DNA from: Larix kaempferi
Taxonomy: Eukaryota > Streptophyta > Pinopsida > Pinales > Pinaceae
Length of the DNA: 64,000 nt
Reading direction: 5' to 3'
NCBI GenBank assembly: GCA_027924585.1
Contig: BSBM01000299.1
Span: 33,270,001 to 33,334,000, forward strand
Made by a program: the position numbers and the translations under genes. Of this stretch, positions 12,601 to 23,948 are shown in pieces (within the stretch, counting starts at the first letter, position 1; the number at the start of each line of letters is the position of its first letter). Under the pieces are notes generated by a model that was not told the origin of the DNA, ran no database searches, and worked only from the letters and a program-made list of their open reading frames with translations.

Positions 12601-12889
12601 CTGAAACGGTTTGGAGGCCGGTTTGAACTGGGCGAGCCTTAAATCGGCGAATTGGCCGATTCCGATTCCGATTTTTCTGATTTTTAAAACTATGACTGAA
12701 ACTAGGAAAACTAGGGCTTCCAGTTTTGAGCTATTTTGTCCACATAATTGATTGGAAACTAGTGTTTTGGAAATCACCTAAGGAGGGCGCATCTTTCCTT
12801 GGGATCAAATTTCTCATTAGCCAAACTTCAATTTTGACCTAGCTCTTGCTAGGGTCTTTGAATCAAAATTTCAGATCTTAGCTTGCAAT

Positions 12890-13700
12890 CATAATGAACA
12901 ATTTGAAAGTGGAAGATAAACTTAATGGGGCTTCCAACTTCAACTCATGGAATTCTAGGGTACTCATCATCTTGGAGGAGAATGATCTTCCGAAATTTGT
13001 GAATGAAAAGGTACCAGAACCAAAATGGAAGAAGAATGATGCCAAGGCAAGAAGGATTCTGATACTCTGTTAAAGATAACTTGATACCTCAAATCTCTAA
13101 GAAGAAGACAACCAAAGGAATGTTTGATGCCTCGAAGAAGCTATTTGAGAACAACAATGTCAATAGAACACTTGCTTTAAGACAACAACTATCCAATGTC
13201 AAGATGACTAGAGCAGACTCAGTTGCATCTTACTTCATGAAGATTACTGGGTTGAAAGATCAGTTGGGCACCATTGGAGAAATAATTGAAGAGAAAGAAC
13301 TTGTCATGATGGCCCTCAATGGTCTTCCCCATTCTTGGGAACCATTCATTTAGAGCATTAGTGGGTGATCTAAATTGCCCAAGTTTGATCGATTATGGGC
13401 AGATGGTACTTAGGAAGAAACTAAACTTGCAGCCAGAGACTATAGGCATGGTTCTCAGCATGAAGAAAGCTAAGCCCTTGCTGCACATGCTAAAAGAGGA
13501 AGAGAAAGGGGAAGGAAGAGTCATGGTGAAAAGACAAAGGTGAAAGATCTGGTCCAGTTCTAGAATGGGAAAAGAAGGATCATTCACATATTTAGTGCTT
13601 CAAATGTGAGAAGTACGACGACTATGCCAGACAATGTCCCTTATCGAAGAAAAGAAAGCAACATGCCTTAATCGTTGACGTTGATGAAGAGACCCCACTA
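12890..13700 (+). pseudogene. copia gag remnant
   Basis: The frame starting at the ATG near 12895 reads MNNLKVEDKLNGASNFNSWN, a typical copia Gag N-terminus. It hits a stop near 13072. Gag continues in another frame at 13081-13353 with the features TRADSVASYFMKI and MALNGLPHSWEPF. Near 13590 a zinc-knuckle remnant reads CFKCEKYDDYARQC: spacing C-x2-C-x4-D-x4-C, so the expected His is Asp. Frameshifts and stops make it non-functional. Confidence 0.85.
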
Positions 13701-14879
13701 AAAAGGTCAAAGAATACACATGATCATCTTGAGGAAAGTATAGAAGATTGTTGAAGGAGTACCTCTTCTAGTACATTCTATGAGTGTACCAATGAATGCA
13801 ATATCTAGATGATGTGATTATCATTGGTGATGTATGAAGATCTAGGTTGTAGAAAGAAGATGAAGATCTGAGGACTCCCATTATTTCTGCGAGGCAGAGA
13901 TCAAGAGGCAGCCAACAAAATGACAAAAGATAAGTATTTGTATTTGAATTAGCATTTGTCATTATTTTATTTTTGCCCTTGTAGATCAAATCTAAATGTT
14001 TTGCACATATTAGAAGAATATTTTTTTAGCCTTGTTAATAACAGTTGTAATGTATTCCTAGAATCAGGAAGTGTGTTATAGTGTAGCATGTTATGCATTT
14101 ATATGACTGGGATTGATGGGTAGTGTACATGTGATGTCAAGTAGCCCATAGTGCTGCACAACATTCCATGAGCCCTTGATGGAGCTAGTCTAGGATGAAA
14201 CCTCTTTGATACCATGTTGGGAGCAGTGCACGCTCTTGATAGTATGTTTCGGTGGAGATGGAAGGCATCCAGATAGTCACCACATGTGTTTGGGATATGG
14301 ATGGGTGTTGTGCGGAAGCATTGGCTAAGATGCTTACATAATTGTGTGAACTATTTCCATTGCGTTGAAATGTCAATATGATATGATTGAATTCCATGTT
14401 TATTCAAGGTTATTGACTAATGGATTGAATTTGACTTGTAGGAAAGACTATGTGCTATGACCTACAAGAGAAGGATGATAAAGCTTGTTCCGAAGAACAA
14501 GTGATGTCTGTTCAACAATGGTGACAGATATATGTGGATCTAGTACATTCAGTCATATGTGGACACATGACCCATAGGTCTAGAGGATCTCGTATGGAGA
14601 TTGACGGTTGAGAGCAAGAGGCTCCAACGAATGTTGGTCTCTCTACTACAGATGTTCATTCTTTCGATGATCATGAGGAGCAATTGGCTTCCAGTTGGAG
14701 TCATGGCAGACTTTAGAAGTGGTTAGAGCATTACTTGTGCCTTAATGGAGGATGTTGTAAGACGAGAACTACTTAGTTGACCTCTGCGGAGGTATGCATA
14801 TGTTCGGTTAGAGTAGTGGCTCAGGATTCAGCATGAGCAGGTGGCACAAAACATTGATGATGATTCCTTGATCGTGATG

Positions 14880-15190
14880 CTATTCCCCACTGAGATAGAG
14901 AAATTCATTGAAAGATGCAGAGGGAGTTAGCCTCTAATTATGAGATGAAGGACCTTGGCTTGATACATTATTTTTGGGATTAGAGGTGAGGCAGAGAGCT
15001 TATGAGATCTTCCTGAGTCAAGGGAAGTACACAATTGAAATCCTGAAGAGATTTGGGGTGATGGAGTGTGAGTCCATGGCTGCACTGATGGTGATTAGAG
15101 GCTGAGTAGTACTGTTTTCGATTCAGATTTGGTAGATCCTACCATATCCAAGTAGTTGACTAGATCCTTGATATACCTGGTTGATACCAA
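14880..15190 (+). pseudogene. copia reverse-transcriptase remnant
   Basis: The frame near 14915-15080 reads NYEMKDLGLIHYFLGLEVRQ and then SQGKYTIEILKRFGV. This is the conserved copia block just after the catalytic YVDD region. The frame ends in stops by about 15105. The YVDD box and the RNase H part cannot be read. Confidence 0.8.
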
Positions 15191-15229
15191 ACCATAATTT
15201 TCTCTGTGAGAGCCAGTGTTCACGATTTG

Positions 15230-15850
15230 ACCGCATGTGAGGAGCTATCAACAAAGGAGAGATTTTCTATGATGAAGAAATAACCAAGGAGTCAAGACAA
15301 TCCATTGAAAATGTCCCAGAGAAAGTGGATGGCAATGAAGAGCACAACTGCCCCAATAAAAGGGGTAAATTGACCCTAGAAGACAAATGACAAGTTAGCT
15401 TGAAAGATAAATAAAGAATAAAATAAAAGTACAAACCGACCTAATTGTGGAAATTTCCAGTCAATTAAAGAATATAAATGGAAGTGTTCTCACACTTCAT
15501 TTGACACATTCACAACACATCTTCTTCTCTCCATTGGCGTGCACTTCTCAAGGAGGACTAGCACAAGTCACATGAAGTAATTTTGGGGTTCTCTCTTATT
15601 CTCTTATTTTCTTGGAAGATCATTTACCCTCGCTAGGGTTTATTTTGAAGGAGGATGAACCTATCTTGTGCTACGATTCAACTTCATGATTGGTATTGTT
15701 CTTGTATTGAATTAATTTCTTCTGAGAAAAGTTTGTTGGGTTTTCTCCTTGTTTGGGCTTCCCAGGATAAATCTTTGTGTCTCTTGTGCATGGTTAGCTT
15801 TTAGTGAACCTTGTTTTTTTTTCGCTGCAAATGAATGATGTTATAATTGT
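15230..15850 (+). repeat. diverged 3' LTR of the decayed copia element
   Basis: The 3' half aligns by eye with the left LTR: a TATA-like AATATAAATGG near 15470, then GTTGGGTTTTCTCC, GGCTTCCCAGGATAAATCTT and TGTGCATGGTTAGCTTTTAG. Both boundaries are approximate, and the large divergence from the left LTR indicates an old insertion. Confidence 0.55.
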
Positions 15851-16129
15851 CGGATGGAATGAATATGAAATTAAAAGTTGAAAGAGATGAAAATTATACT
15901 GCTAAGCTAAAACAGCAACACAAGATGAGCTTTGAAAGTGCCTTAAAGATGTTGAATGTGTTCACCTCAACATACACTAAAGCCTTCAATACTCTGCAAA
16001 GGAACAAAGGTTTCGTCCCTTCATGGAGTCTCCATGGGAGAAAAAAATCTAAAATAATAATCTCACAAAATATCATGAAGCATAGTCTTCAAATTTTTGA
16101 GAAATTGGAGTTTATCCTTGGCAAAGATG
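15851..16129 (+). other. short open frame of unknown origin
   Basis: An open frame of about 106 codons (15847-16167) reads as a lysine-rich peptide that matches nothing I recognise. Its 3' part runs into the family R repeat. A block AAAGTTGAAAGAGATGAAAA near 15875 recurs at about 37496 in the THO2 intron, which suggests repeat-derived sequence rather than a gene. Confidence 0.3.
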
Positions 16130-16690
16130 CCAAACATGTTATCTCTCCAACTAGCATCTGTGATTAAATTCCAAAAGAAGCAATAGTAGCCAAAGGGGAA
16201 CTCATGATGGGAGGCCTATTTCTCGACACCCCTCTTTGCACTCTTGGTTGGCTCTTTAACATCTGTGATTAAATTTCAAAAGAAGCAATAGTAGCCAAAG
16301 GGAACTCACGATGGGAGGCCTATTTCTCGACACCCCTCTTCGCACTCTTGGTTGGCTCTTTAACTCATGAGGGGCTTCCCTAAGATAGGATTGCTAGGGC
16401 TCTAAGCAATGAAGTGCAAGTTGATTTGAAGAGTAGGTCTACCAAACCATGCCTTTTTTGTAGTATAGGAAATAAAAGAGGTGATGGGAGGACAAAAGAG
16501 ATCACTCCAAGGACTATTGCCTATCCAATCAAGGGAAAATGGAGTCAAAGAATGAGTAACCATGAGGGCCTTGCTTACCAAAGGTAAAAATCCAAACATT
16601 TGAAATGAAGGAGATATCAAAGCCTTATATAGCTTTAAGGTCTTTTTCCTTCTACAATAAAATAATTATAAAACCATAGATATAGCCTAG
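16130..16690 (-). repeat. dispersed repeat family R, uninterrupted copy
   Basis: Its reverse complement matches 4187-4320 and then 9560-9860 as one continuous stretch. It therefore lacks the solo LTR and hAT element 2 found in the other copy. It contains its own tandem duplication: about 16152-16259 and 16260-16365 share GATGGGAGGCCTATTTCTCG. A reverse-strand CTATATAAGGC box lies at about 16620-16635. Confidence 0.65.
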
Positions 16691-18326
16691 GGTGGAGTAA
16701 ACAAATCAAAGTACTCCAACAAACCGTAACAAACTCTAAAAGCATCTATGAAATATGGTGGTCAAAGCCTCAAGTACAATATCCAAGAGAAGAAAGGCCC
16801 AATAAGGGGGTGCATAAATCTAATTTGGTTGAATGATGACAACAAGAAGTCAAACATAGCCTCCAAAGGCTCTCCAAAGGTAGCTCCAAGAAAAAAAGGC
16901 CTCAAAAGGTGGAACACTTCCTCAAATAAGGTGAACACTCTCCATGAAAAGGCTCCAAAAGGAACACACAACAAAAATATGGTGTGACTCTTTCAAAGAT
17001 AGTTTGTGAATTTCTAACCTCAATGTTTATCGGATTTTCTATTATAACCACTTTCAGAAATCCTGTGGCAATTTTGCATCTATGGCACAATTGTGGGCCT
17101 TTTTTTAAAAGATAATTGCTCCCAAAGCTTGGACACCCCTTAAAAAATGTCCTATAAAAATGGCTTATATGAGTGTTTAAACAACCCTCTAATGGGTGGG
17201 CACTCATCAATGGAAAAGCAATGAATTTAGAACAAGTCAATGAGTGCAAAAGGTTTCTTCCATACATCAAGGGGTCAAACCCTCAATCCAAAAAATGATA
17301 TATGTGCAATACTCCATCAATTGGTGAAAAAACTCAACATATGTGCAATGAATGTCCACAATTCCACATAACAATCAAAACCCAACGTCCATGCCAACTT
17401 ATCAATCTGTAAACCAAGGATGGCATCCATCAATAATAAAGGAAGCCAATTGAAGAAGAAGTGTCCACAATAGCCAACTAACACCTTGAAGAAGTGTCCA
17501 CAAGCAATGATATACTTTCTCATGTGCTAAGAAAAAAGAAGGATCCACAAGAATGTGATGGAAAACCATGCATGCTATGATCCCCAAAATGGGCCTAGGG
17601 ACAAGAGCTCTCTAGAAGAAAACCATCACAAGGAATCCATAAGCATGAAGATCATCCAATGAACATGAGCGCTAGGAAGGATCCACAACCATACAATCCA
17701 TTCAAGTGACAAGAGACAAGGGAAATCATGAAGAAGATGATCAACGTGACACATATGATTGAAATGTACCATCAAACCCCATAGAATCAAAAGCCAAAAA
17801 TCATGAGACGTCACATCTCGTCGCTGTTAGTATCCATGACAACATGAAACATAGCTCTAGCATCGATAACACAAGGCATCAAAATATCCATCAACTTGTA
17901 AACCCCTACTGAAATTGTGATACAAGTCATAAGTGGAAACCCATGCAAATGGGGGTAACATAGCCAATGGCAATCTACAAATTCTGGGAAAGGGACTTTT
18001 TCCCTTGCAATGAAGTCAATTTGTTACTTGCATGATCTGCACAAAGGTAAGTCCAATCATTCTATTGGGCGATGGAGTCAAGATCAAAGGGCAAGAAGGC
18101 TTGACTCTCGAGTATGATGGAGAAGACATAACTAAAACATGCATTGATATGCTTCGACTAGTTCAAAACATATTTTCAGATTGTGCAAGAATAAGTGAGG
18201 GTCCTTAGGTAAGATGCAACTTCACAACTATGAGATTACTATCAAGTATTAATGTGCAACCATGAACAGAGATAAATTACCAAATATGAAACCCTAGATG
18301 AAGTAGATTGTGTATGACAACCTTCT
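16691..18326. other. no gene recognised
   Basis: A-rich sequence with short, low-complexity open frames on both strands. I see no conserved protein motif, RNA gene or clean repeat boundary. Confidence 0.35.
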
Positions 18327-18334
18327 ATTTGAAT

Positions 18335-21300
18335 CAGTGTTGCCAACATCGTCGATATCTTGGCAACATTGTGAGAGATCGCGATGTTTTCTTCTAGCCG
18401 ATAATTTCGGCAGACATCGCGGCGATGTTTTGGATGATTATTTGTGCTGAAAAAATCGCAAAAAAATCGCAATGTCAAGGAAAAATTCCAAGTCGATAAT
18501 GTGAAATCGGCTGTCCGCTCGTAGGGTCATAAAAACTCAAAAACACACTTTTTTTTGTTTTTCTTCTTCTCGTTCAAGCTGAGAGCTAGGGTAATATACG
18601 TCGTCGCTGGTCTGTAGGAGTGTGGAGAAGGTTGTGCTTGGAAGTTGGAGGAGAAAGGACGTTGCTTGGAGGAGAAGGGGCATTGCTTGGAGGAGAAGGG
18701 ACGCGGAGGAGAGTGGGACTACAGGTTTGTGAAGGCCGCGTTGCTATGGAAGAGAACGCCGGTCATCATCCGAGCTTCCAATTGTCCAAGCTTGAAGTTC
18801 AAGGTATGCAAGCGGCCCTCCCTTTTCACATTTTTTATTTTTTCTCCATGTACACTGTACAGTCTGCCTCTGCTTCCTTAATGTACCTGAACCGATTCTT
18901 CAACCGAAGTGTGAGGTGACATGATGCCAAGCACTAGTAGCCACCACAAAATTTGAAAAAACCTTTAAAAAATCTTTATTTTTTTGTTCTCAAGCAATAT
19001 GGAAATTAGTAATTAGTAATTACTAATTCTGAGTAGCTAATTACATCATAAAATGAAAAATCAGAGTTTTGCATTCACTAAAATAGGACCCCAAGGGCCA
19101 AAACCCTCATTTTAAATCCACAAAATGCCATTAGTGCCCAAGGATCACTTTGCGACTTTGAGTTTGTACTTTGTAAGTTTTTAGTTTGTAGCTTGTTAGT
19201 GTCTAACTTGAGAAGAGTGGGGATAGTTGGAAACACAATTAACAACTTAACATAGTCAAAATGTAAATTAATTTTTTATTTTTCCCTATTTGTCTGATTT
19301 GCTATTTTTTGCAATAACAATATGCTAAATTTTTTTTTTGTTTTTATGTTGCAGGTTCAAAGTTTCAAACGTGTTTTCACTTTTAGAATCCATATTACAA
19401 AGTTGCAAACATGCCGAAGATTTTGGATCCATTCTGGGAGTATGTAGATCCTGTTGATCCACATAATCGGCAAAAGGTTAGATGCAATTTGTGTGGGAAG
19501 GAGATGACGGGGGGTATAAGTAGGCTCAAATACTACCTCATACAACTTACGGGGCATGAGGTGGATATTTGTGAAAACTCCACTCCTGAAATTATTCATA
19601 GGGCCAAACTCGCAATTGAAGGTATTAGCAAGAGTAAAGAAGAAAGGGAAGCTTTGAGGAAGGAACTTGGAATGAGAGTGGCATTAGGATTCAGGACAAC
19701 CGGACACACTTCAGGGGGAGGGGGGAGTGAGACCTTATCCTCATCTTTCACAATGCCTTCAACTACATCTCCTTTCTTTGTTCCGAGATCCGCGCTTGGT
19801 GGACAACCAGGTATAAGGTCAATGTACAAGATAAATGAGAAAAAAGAAGCAGACAAACTTGTGGGTCGGTGCCTTTTATGGAGTGATATTCCATTCCACT
19901 TTGCAAAGAACCCATTCTATGTGCCCATGTTTGAGGTTGTTGCTATTGTTGGGCCAGGGTATAAGCCCCCCACTTATGAGGAGTTGAGAGGGCCCATCCT
20001 TGATAATGAAAAGGTTGATTGCACTTCTAGGTTGGAGGAGCTTTGAGGTTCATGGGAGGTCACAGGATGCACAGTGATGTCAGATGGTTGGACTGATACG
20101 AAGGGTAGGACCCTTCTCAAGTTCTTGGTTCATTGTCTCAGGGGCACAATGTTTATAAAATCTGTGGATGCATCTGCACATATCAAAGATGCAACATTAC
20201 TATGTCAGTTGTTGGATGGGTTCATCCAAGAGATAGATCTGCAGCATGTTGTCCAAGTAATAATGGACAATGCTGCGAATTATGTGGCAACTGGCATGAT
20301 GCTTATGAACACGTATCCTACTTTGTTTTGGACCCCTTGTGCTGCACACTGTATTGACTTGATCTTAGAGGATATGGAAAAGATTGATTTTATCAGGGAT
20401 GTCATTGATTCAGCAAGAAGCATCACCAAATTTATATACAATCATGTTTTTGTGCTTAACTTGATGAGGCAGTTTACTCATGACAAGGAGTTGGTCCGTC
20501 CCGCCATCACTCGTTTTGCCACTTGTTTCATCTCTCTTCAGTCTCTCCTTACTTCTATGTGGGACTTGCAGACTACTTTCCTTTTAGCTGAGTGGCGTGC
20601 TTTATCGATTAGCACTAAACTAGAGGGACATGCCATATTCAGACTAGTGTCATACCAGAAGAGTTTCTGGGATGGGGTGAAGGAGGTGTGTGCCATCTGT
20701 GAACCTTTGGTAAAGGTTCTTCGCTTTGTTGATGGAGACAAGCCCACAATGGGCTACCTATATGAGGCCATGGATAGGGCCAAAGGGGCCATTCGTGTCT
20801 ACTATGACGACAAGGGGGATGGGGGGCAAGCGAAACAACAATTGATATGGGCAGTGATTGATCAACGATGGAACAACACACTTCATTGCCCCATTCATGC
20901 TGTAGGGCTATTCCTCAACCCCGCATTCTCTTACTCCTGTGGCTTCGGGTTTGACGCAGAGGTAATGGATGGGTTCTTGCAGTGTGTCTAGAGGATGGTG
21001 CCAAGTGCAGCTGACCGTTCAGAGATTTCCAAAGAGTTGGAAGTCTATAGGAGGTCCATGGGAACATTTGGGTTTGATATGGCTATCAATGACAAGAAGA
21101 ACATAATGCCAAGTAAGATTCACCTTGTTTCAACTTTCAAGAATGAAAATTCAATTTATTTACTTTCTTTGTTTTAAATTTCAAATTTTCAATATCTTCT
21201 CTTATGTTTCTAACTTTCTCCAATTCATTATAGATACTTAGTAGGCAACCTATGGCAATGAGTACCCCATCTCCAAAAGCTTGTTGTTTAGATCCTTAGC

Positions 21301-22418
21301 CAGACATGTAGCTCTTTTGGTTGTGAGCGCAACTAGAGTGTATTTGAAAAAATACACACCAAGAAGCGCAACAGGTTAGAGAATTTGAAATTAAATTCTG
21401 AGTTCATTATAACTTGTAATTTATGTCCCATGGGTAATTTTAATTTATGTATTCTAAATTCTAATTTAATAAATTTACGGTTCTCATACAGGTTGGATAC
21501 CCAACACCTGAGTGATTTAGTGTACGTACGTCTCCTACAATATCATGTTGTGGGTGAAGCAGCTTGAGAAAAAACATGAGGTGGAGGTCATTTCATTGGA
21601 TACCATTGACACCACTGTTGCGTGGAGAGTGGAGATTGAGGAACCTATTATGGAGGCAACCCATGATTGGTTAGAGGATGATACACAGGACCCCCAAAGT
21701 GAGATATGGGAGGATGAGGGGTTTGAATTTGAGAGTGTGCCACCATCGGAGGCACCAATAGCACAGCCAGCAGTTGCACTGCTGCCAGTTTTTGTTTCAC
21801 AGCCACAGTCTCAGCTAGAGGGAGCCAGATATATGGGCAATGGTAGCAGTAGCAGTGGTAGAGGACTTGATGAGGGTGACCTAGTACCTCATCATTCTCC
21901 TGGTTCTTCTAGAGTACATCAGTTTCCAGGCACTTCTAGAGAATGCCATAGTCCACGACGACCCCCACGAGCACCTGGGATTTCTAGCTCTAGAGGCAGA
22001 GCCATTACTAGAGCAATTACCTTTGCCCGTAAAAGGGATAGAGGGACTCCATAGTTTACTTTATTTAGTTGATTTAATTGGATATGACTCTATGAGATAC
22101 ATTGCTTGTATTTTTTTGGTGATTCGTGAGTCCAGGATTCAAGATCTAGGACACGATTCATTTTTGATGTGTGATGTCTAGTGATATGTCTTATACATCT
22201 TATATATCGGTTTTCTTTCCATATTCATGTGCCAATGTGTTTATTTGATGTTCTTGTTGCTTTAGATTTTTAGAAAATTGAAAAAAAATGAATATTTTTG
22301 TATTTTTTTAAGTTTGCCGATATATTGCCGATGTTTGCCGACATTTTCGCCGATAAATCCGATAATTTCTTTTGTGACCTTCGGCGATATATTCGCCGAC
22401 ACGATATTTTCAACAGTG
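18335..22418 (+). mobile_element. full-length hAT DNA transposon (4.1 kb)
   Basis: The left end is CAGTGTTGCCAACATCG and the right end, reversed, is CACTGTTGAAAATATCG. The flanks are a perfect 8-bp duplication ATTTGAAT (18327-18334 and 22419-22426), the size expected for hAT. Subterminal regions carry many GCCGAT/ATCGGC and GCGATG motifs. The interior encodes a BED-finger, DUF659 and hAT-C type transposase that is now broken. The perfect target duplication beside a decayed gene fits an insertion of moderate age or one mobilised by another copy's enzyme. Confidence 0.95.
19411..22054 (+). pseudogene. hAT transposase, broken by stops and frameshifts
   Basis: Exon A (19411-21112) starts MPKILDPFWEYVDPVD and has a BED-type finger with CNLCGKEM and a downstream His (LTGHEVDIC). 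DUF659 follows with SDGWTDTKGRTLL and VIMDNAANYV, then CAAHCIDLILEDM. In-frame stops occur at 20044 (TGA) and 20989 (TAG). A GTAAG donor at 21113 and an acceptor ending at 21233 lead to exon B (21234-21374), the dimerisation motif CSSFGCERN-stop-SVFEKI, where conserved Trp codons have become TAG. Exon C (21492-22054) holds QLEKKHEVEVISLDTID after a frameshift and ends in a Ser/Arg-rich tail. It would cut and paste the surrounding element if intact. Confidence 0.9.
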
Positions 22419-22426
22419 ATTTGAAT

Positions 22427-23943
22427 GACTGGCTAACAACATATCATATTGTCAAAACTGTTTTCACCAGGAGATCGAGAAGTCTTAACATACCACACTT
22501 AATCATCTTAGTTACATTAGACTTCAAATGTTGACTGAATGACTATAACCCTAAAATTCCAGCAGTGAAATTCTTCAAGTATCCAATGTTACATCAAGAG
22601 TTAGGGTGGATTTTACCTTATTGGAGCAATAATACCCTTTTACAAAGATTATTTCAGCAGGAAAATAAAATTGTAATCCTTGCAAAACCCAGTCATTCAT
22701 GCAAGAGATAGGAGAAATGGAGAAGCTGTACATTGAGCTTGACCCTTGACTTCTTTCTCCCAAGGGATCTTCAACTATGCTTATAATGCAAATCCATTCA
22801 TCCCGCCATGCCTTTCCATATTTTAGAGCTCTCTTCCTTTTATTTAGCTCCTGCTCAATTATTTTACATTAAAATATTATTGAGTAATTTCTAGATCCAT
22901 GAACCTTCTAGAAACAAGAATATTAAAATATACAAAGGAGTCTAGAAGTCTCCTTCAAGTCAGGTGCTGCTCTTTAAAGATGCAGGAAATAGGGCTTGAA
23001 ATGGTCCATGCCACATTTCTTCTTCCCATGGAGGGTGCTCCCTTAAATTTTGGTGTTTGACCTCGTCCATAGGGTTTATGTGCCACATGTCTCACTCCTG
23101 GCTTGCACGCTCCATTCAAAATGTTCAAATGTGGCTAGGGTTTTGAGGTGACTGATTTGAAATCTCCATAATTCCTTCAATATTGGTTGGAATCCCTAGT
23201 ATGACCACAATTCTAGAATGCAATAGCCACGTTGTAAGACTGCATCCAATGCCAGCGACAATATGGGCACTCTATCGAACGATCTCTGCTCTTCTTTGTA
23301 AAGAGGACAGAAAGGAGGTGTTCTAAATGTTTCTCAATTGATGGCTCCTCACACATGTTCTCCCTTATGTCACATGTGATATGAATGCCAAGTGTCATCT
23401 TCTTGACTAGGGCATTTGTTTTTCTTTTGTACATATATGACCCTTGCTATGCCATGAAAACCCTCCAATGTCTCCTTAGATGATGGGTCATGCATCCAAA
23501 TACATAAATTTTCCTTTTAAACTATAATGAGATGCATAAAATATGTAGCTAAATCCCCAAAATTGAACTAATCCCTCGTGCAATAGTGTCTCCAAATATG
23601 TGAACTTAACAATGAAGCTTTCCTCAAAAGACACATCCTTCAATCATGCAAAAGAAAAGACAAATACATGGATCTTCATTACCACCTCTCTTATGGTCCA
23701 TAATCAACAATATGACAGTTGAACAAATGATTCGTACTATGTTCCAAAGTTCATATGTGCTGGTGTGGTGCTACCGTGTTGCTAAAAATAATGCCTCTGA
23801 AAATGCAAACTGGACTTGCATTTTCAGGTCGTAACATGCCTGATAGAATGAAGTTGGTCTCATTGGAAGTTTCATCATGATGCATTTAAACATTATTGTA
23901 TTTTCATTTTGCCTACTAATTATTAATGAGAAAATGAATTCTT
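22427..23943. other. no gene recognised
   Basis: Short open frames on both strands lack recognisable motifs. The right end carries the GAAAC target of the copia element. This may be intron of THO2 if its upstream exons lie to the left. Confidence 0.35.
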
Positions 23944-23948
23944 GAAAC

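Larger units (their letters stand above)
11417..12694. mobile_element. non-autonomous hAT-like element 3
   Basis: The left end is CAATGTTTTAAAAATCGG and the right end, reversed, is CATAGTTTTAAAAATCAG, long matching inverted termini. The flanks are ACTAAAAC (11409-11416) and ACTGAAAC (12695-12702), an 8-bp duplication with one mismatch. Copies of GAATCGG or its complement fill both subterminal regions. The interior has imperfect repeats of about 100 bp at 11740-12045, a 36-bp duplication near 12230-12305 and a 4 x 30 bp array at 12481-12600. No transposase is encoded. It sits in the leader of the decayed copia element. Confidence 0.85.
10321..15850 (+). mobile_element. decayed Ty1/copia retrotransposon
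   Basis: A left LTR (about 10321-11079) is followed at once by a TGGTATCAGAGC primer site. Gag remains lie at 12890-13700, reverse-transcriptase remains at about 14880-15110, and a diverged right LTR at about 15230-15850. All coding parts carry stops and frameshifts, and much of protease and integrase cannot be recognised. A hAT element (11417-12694) interrupts the leader between primer site and gag. The right boundary is approximate and I found no convincing target duplication. Confidence 0.75.

Noticed and set aside
15847-16167. 106-codon open frame on the + strand
   Set aside because: No recognisable motif; it overlaps family R repeat sequence and shares a block with a THO2 intron repeat, so I do not call it a gene.
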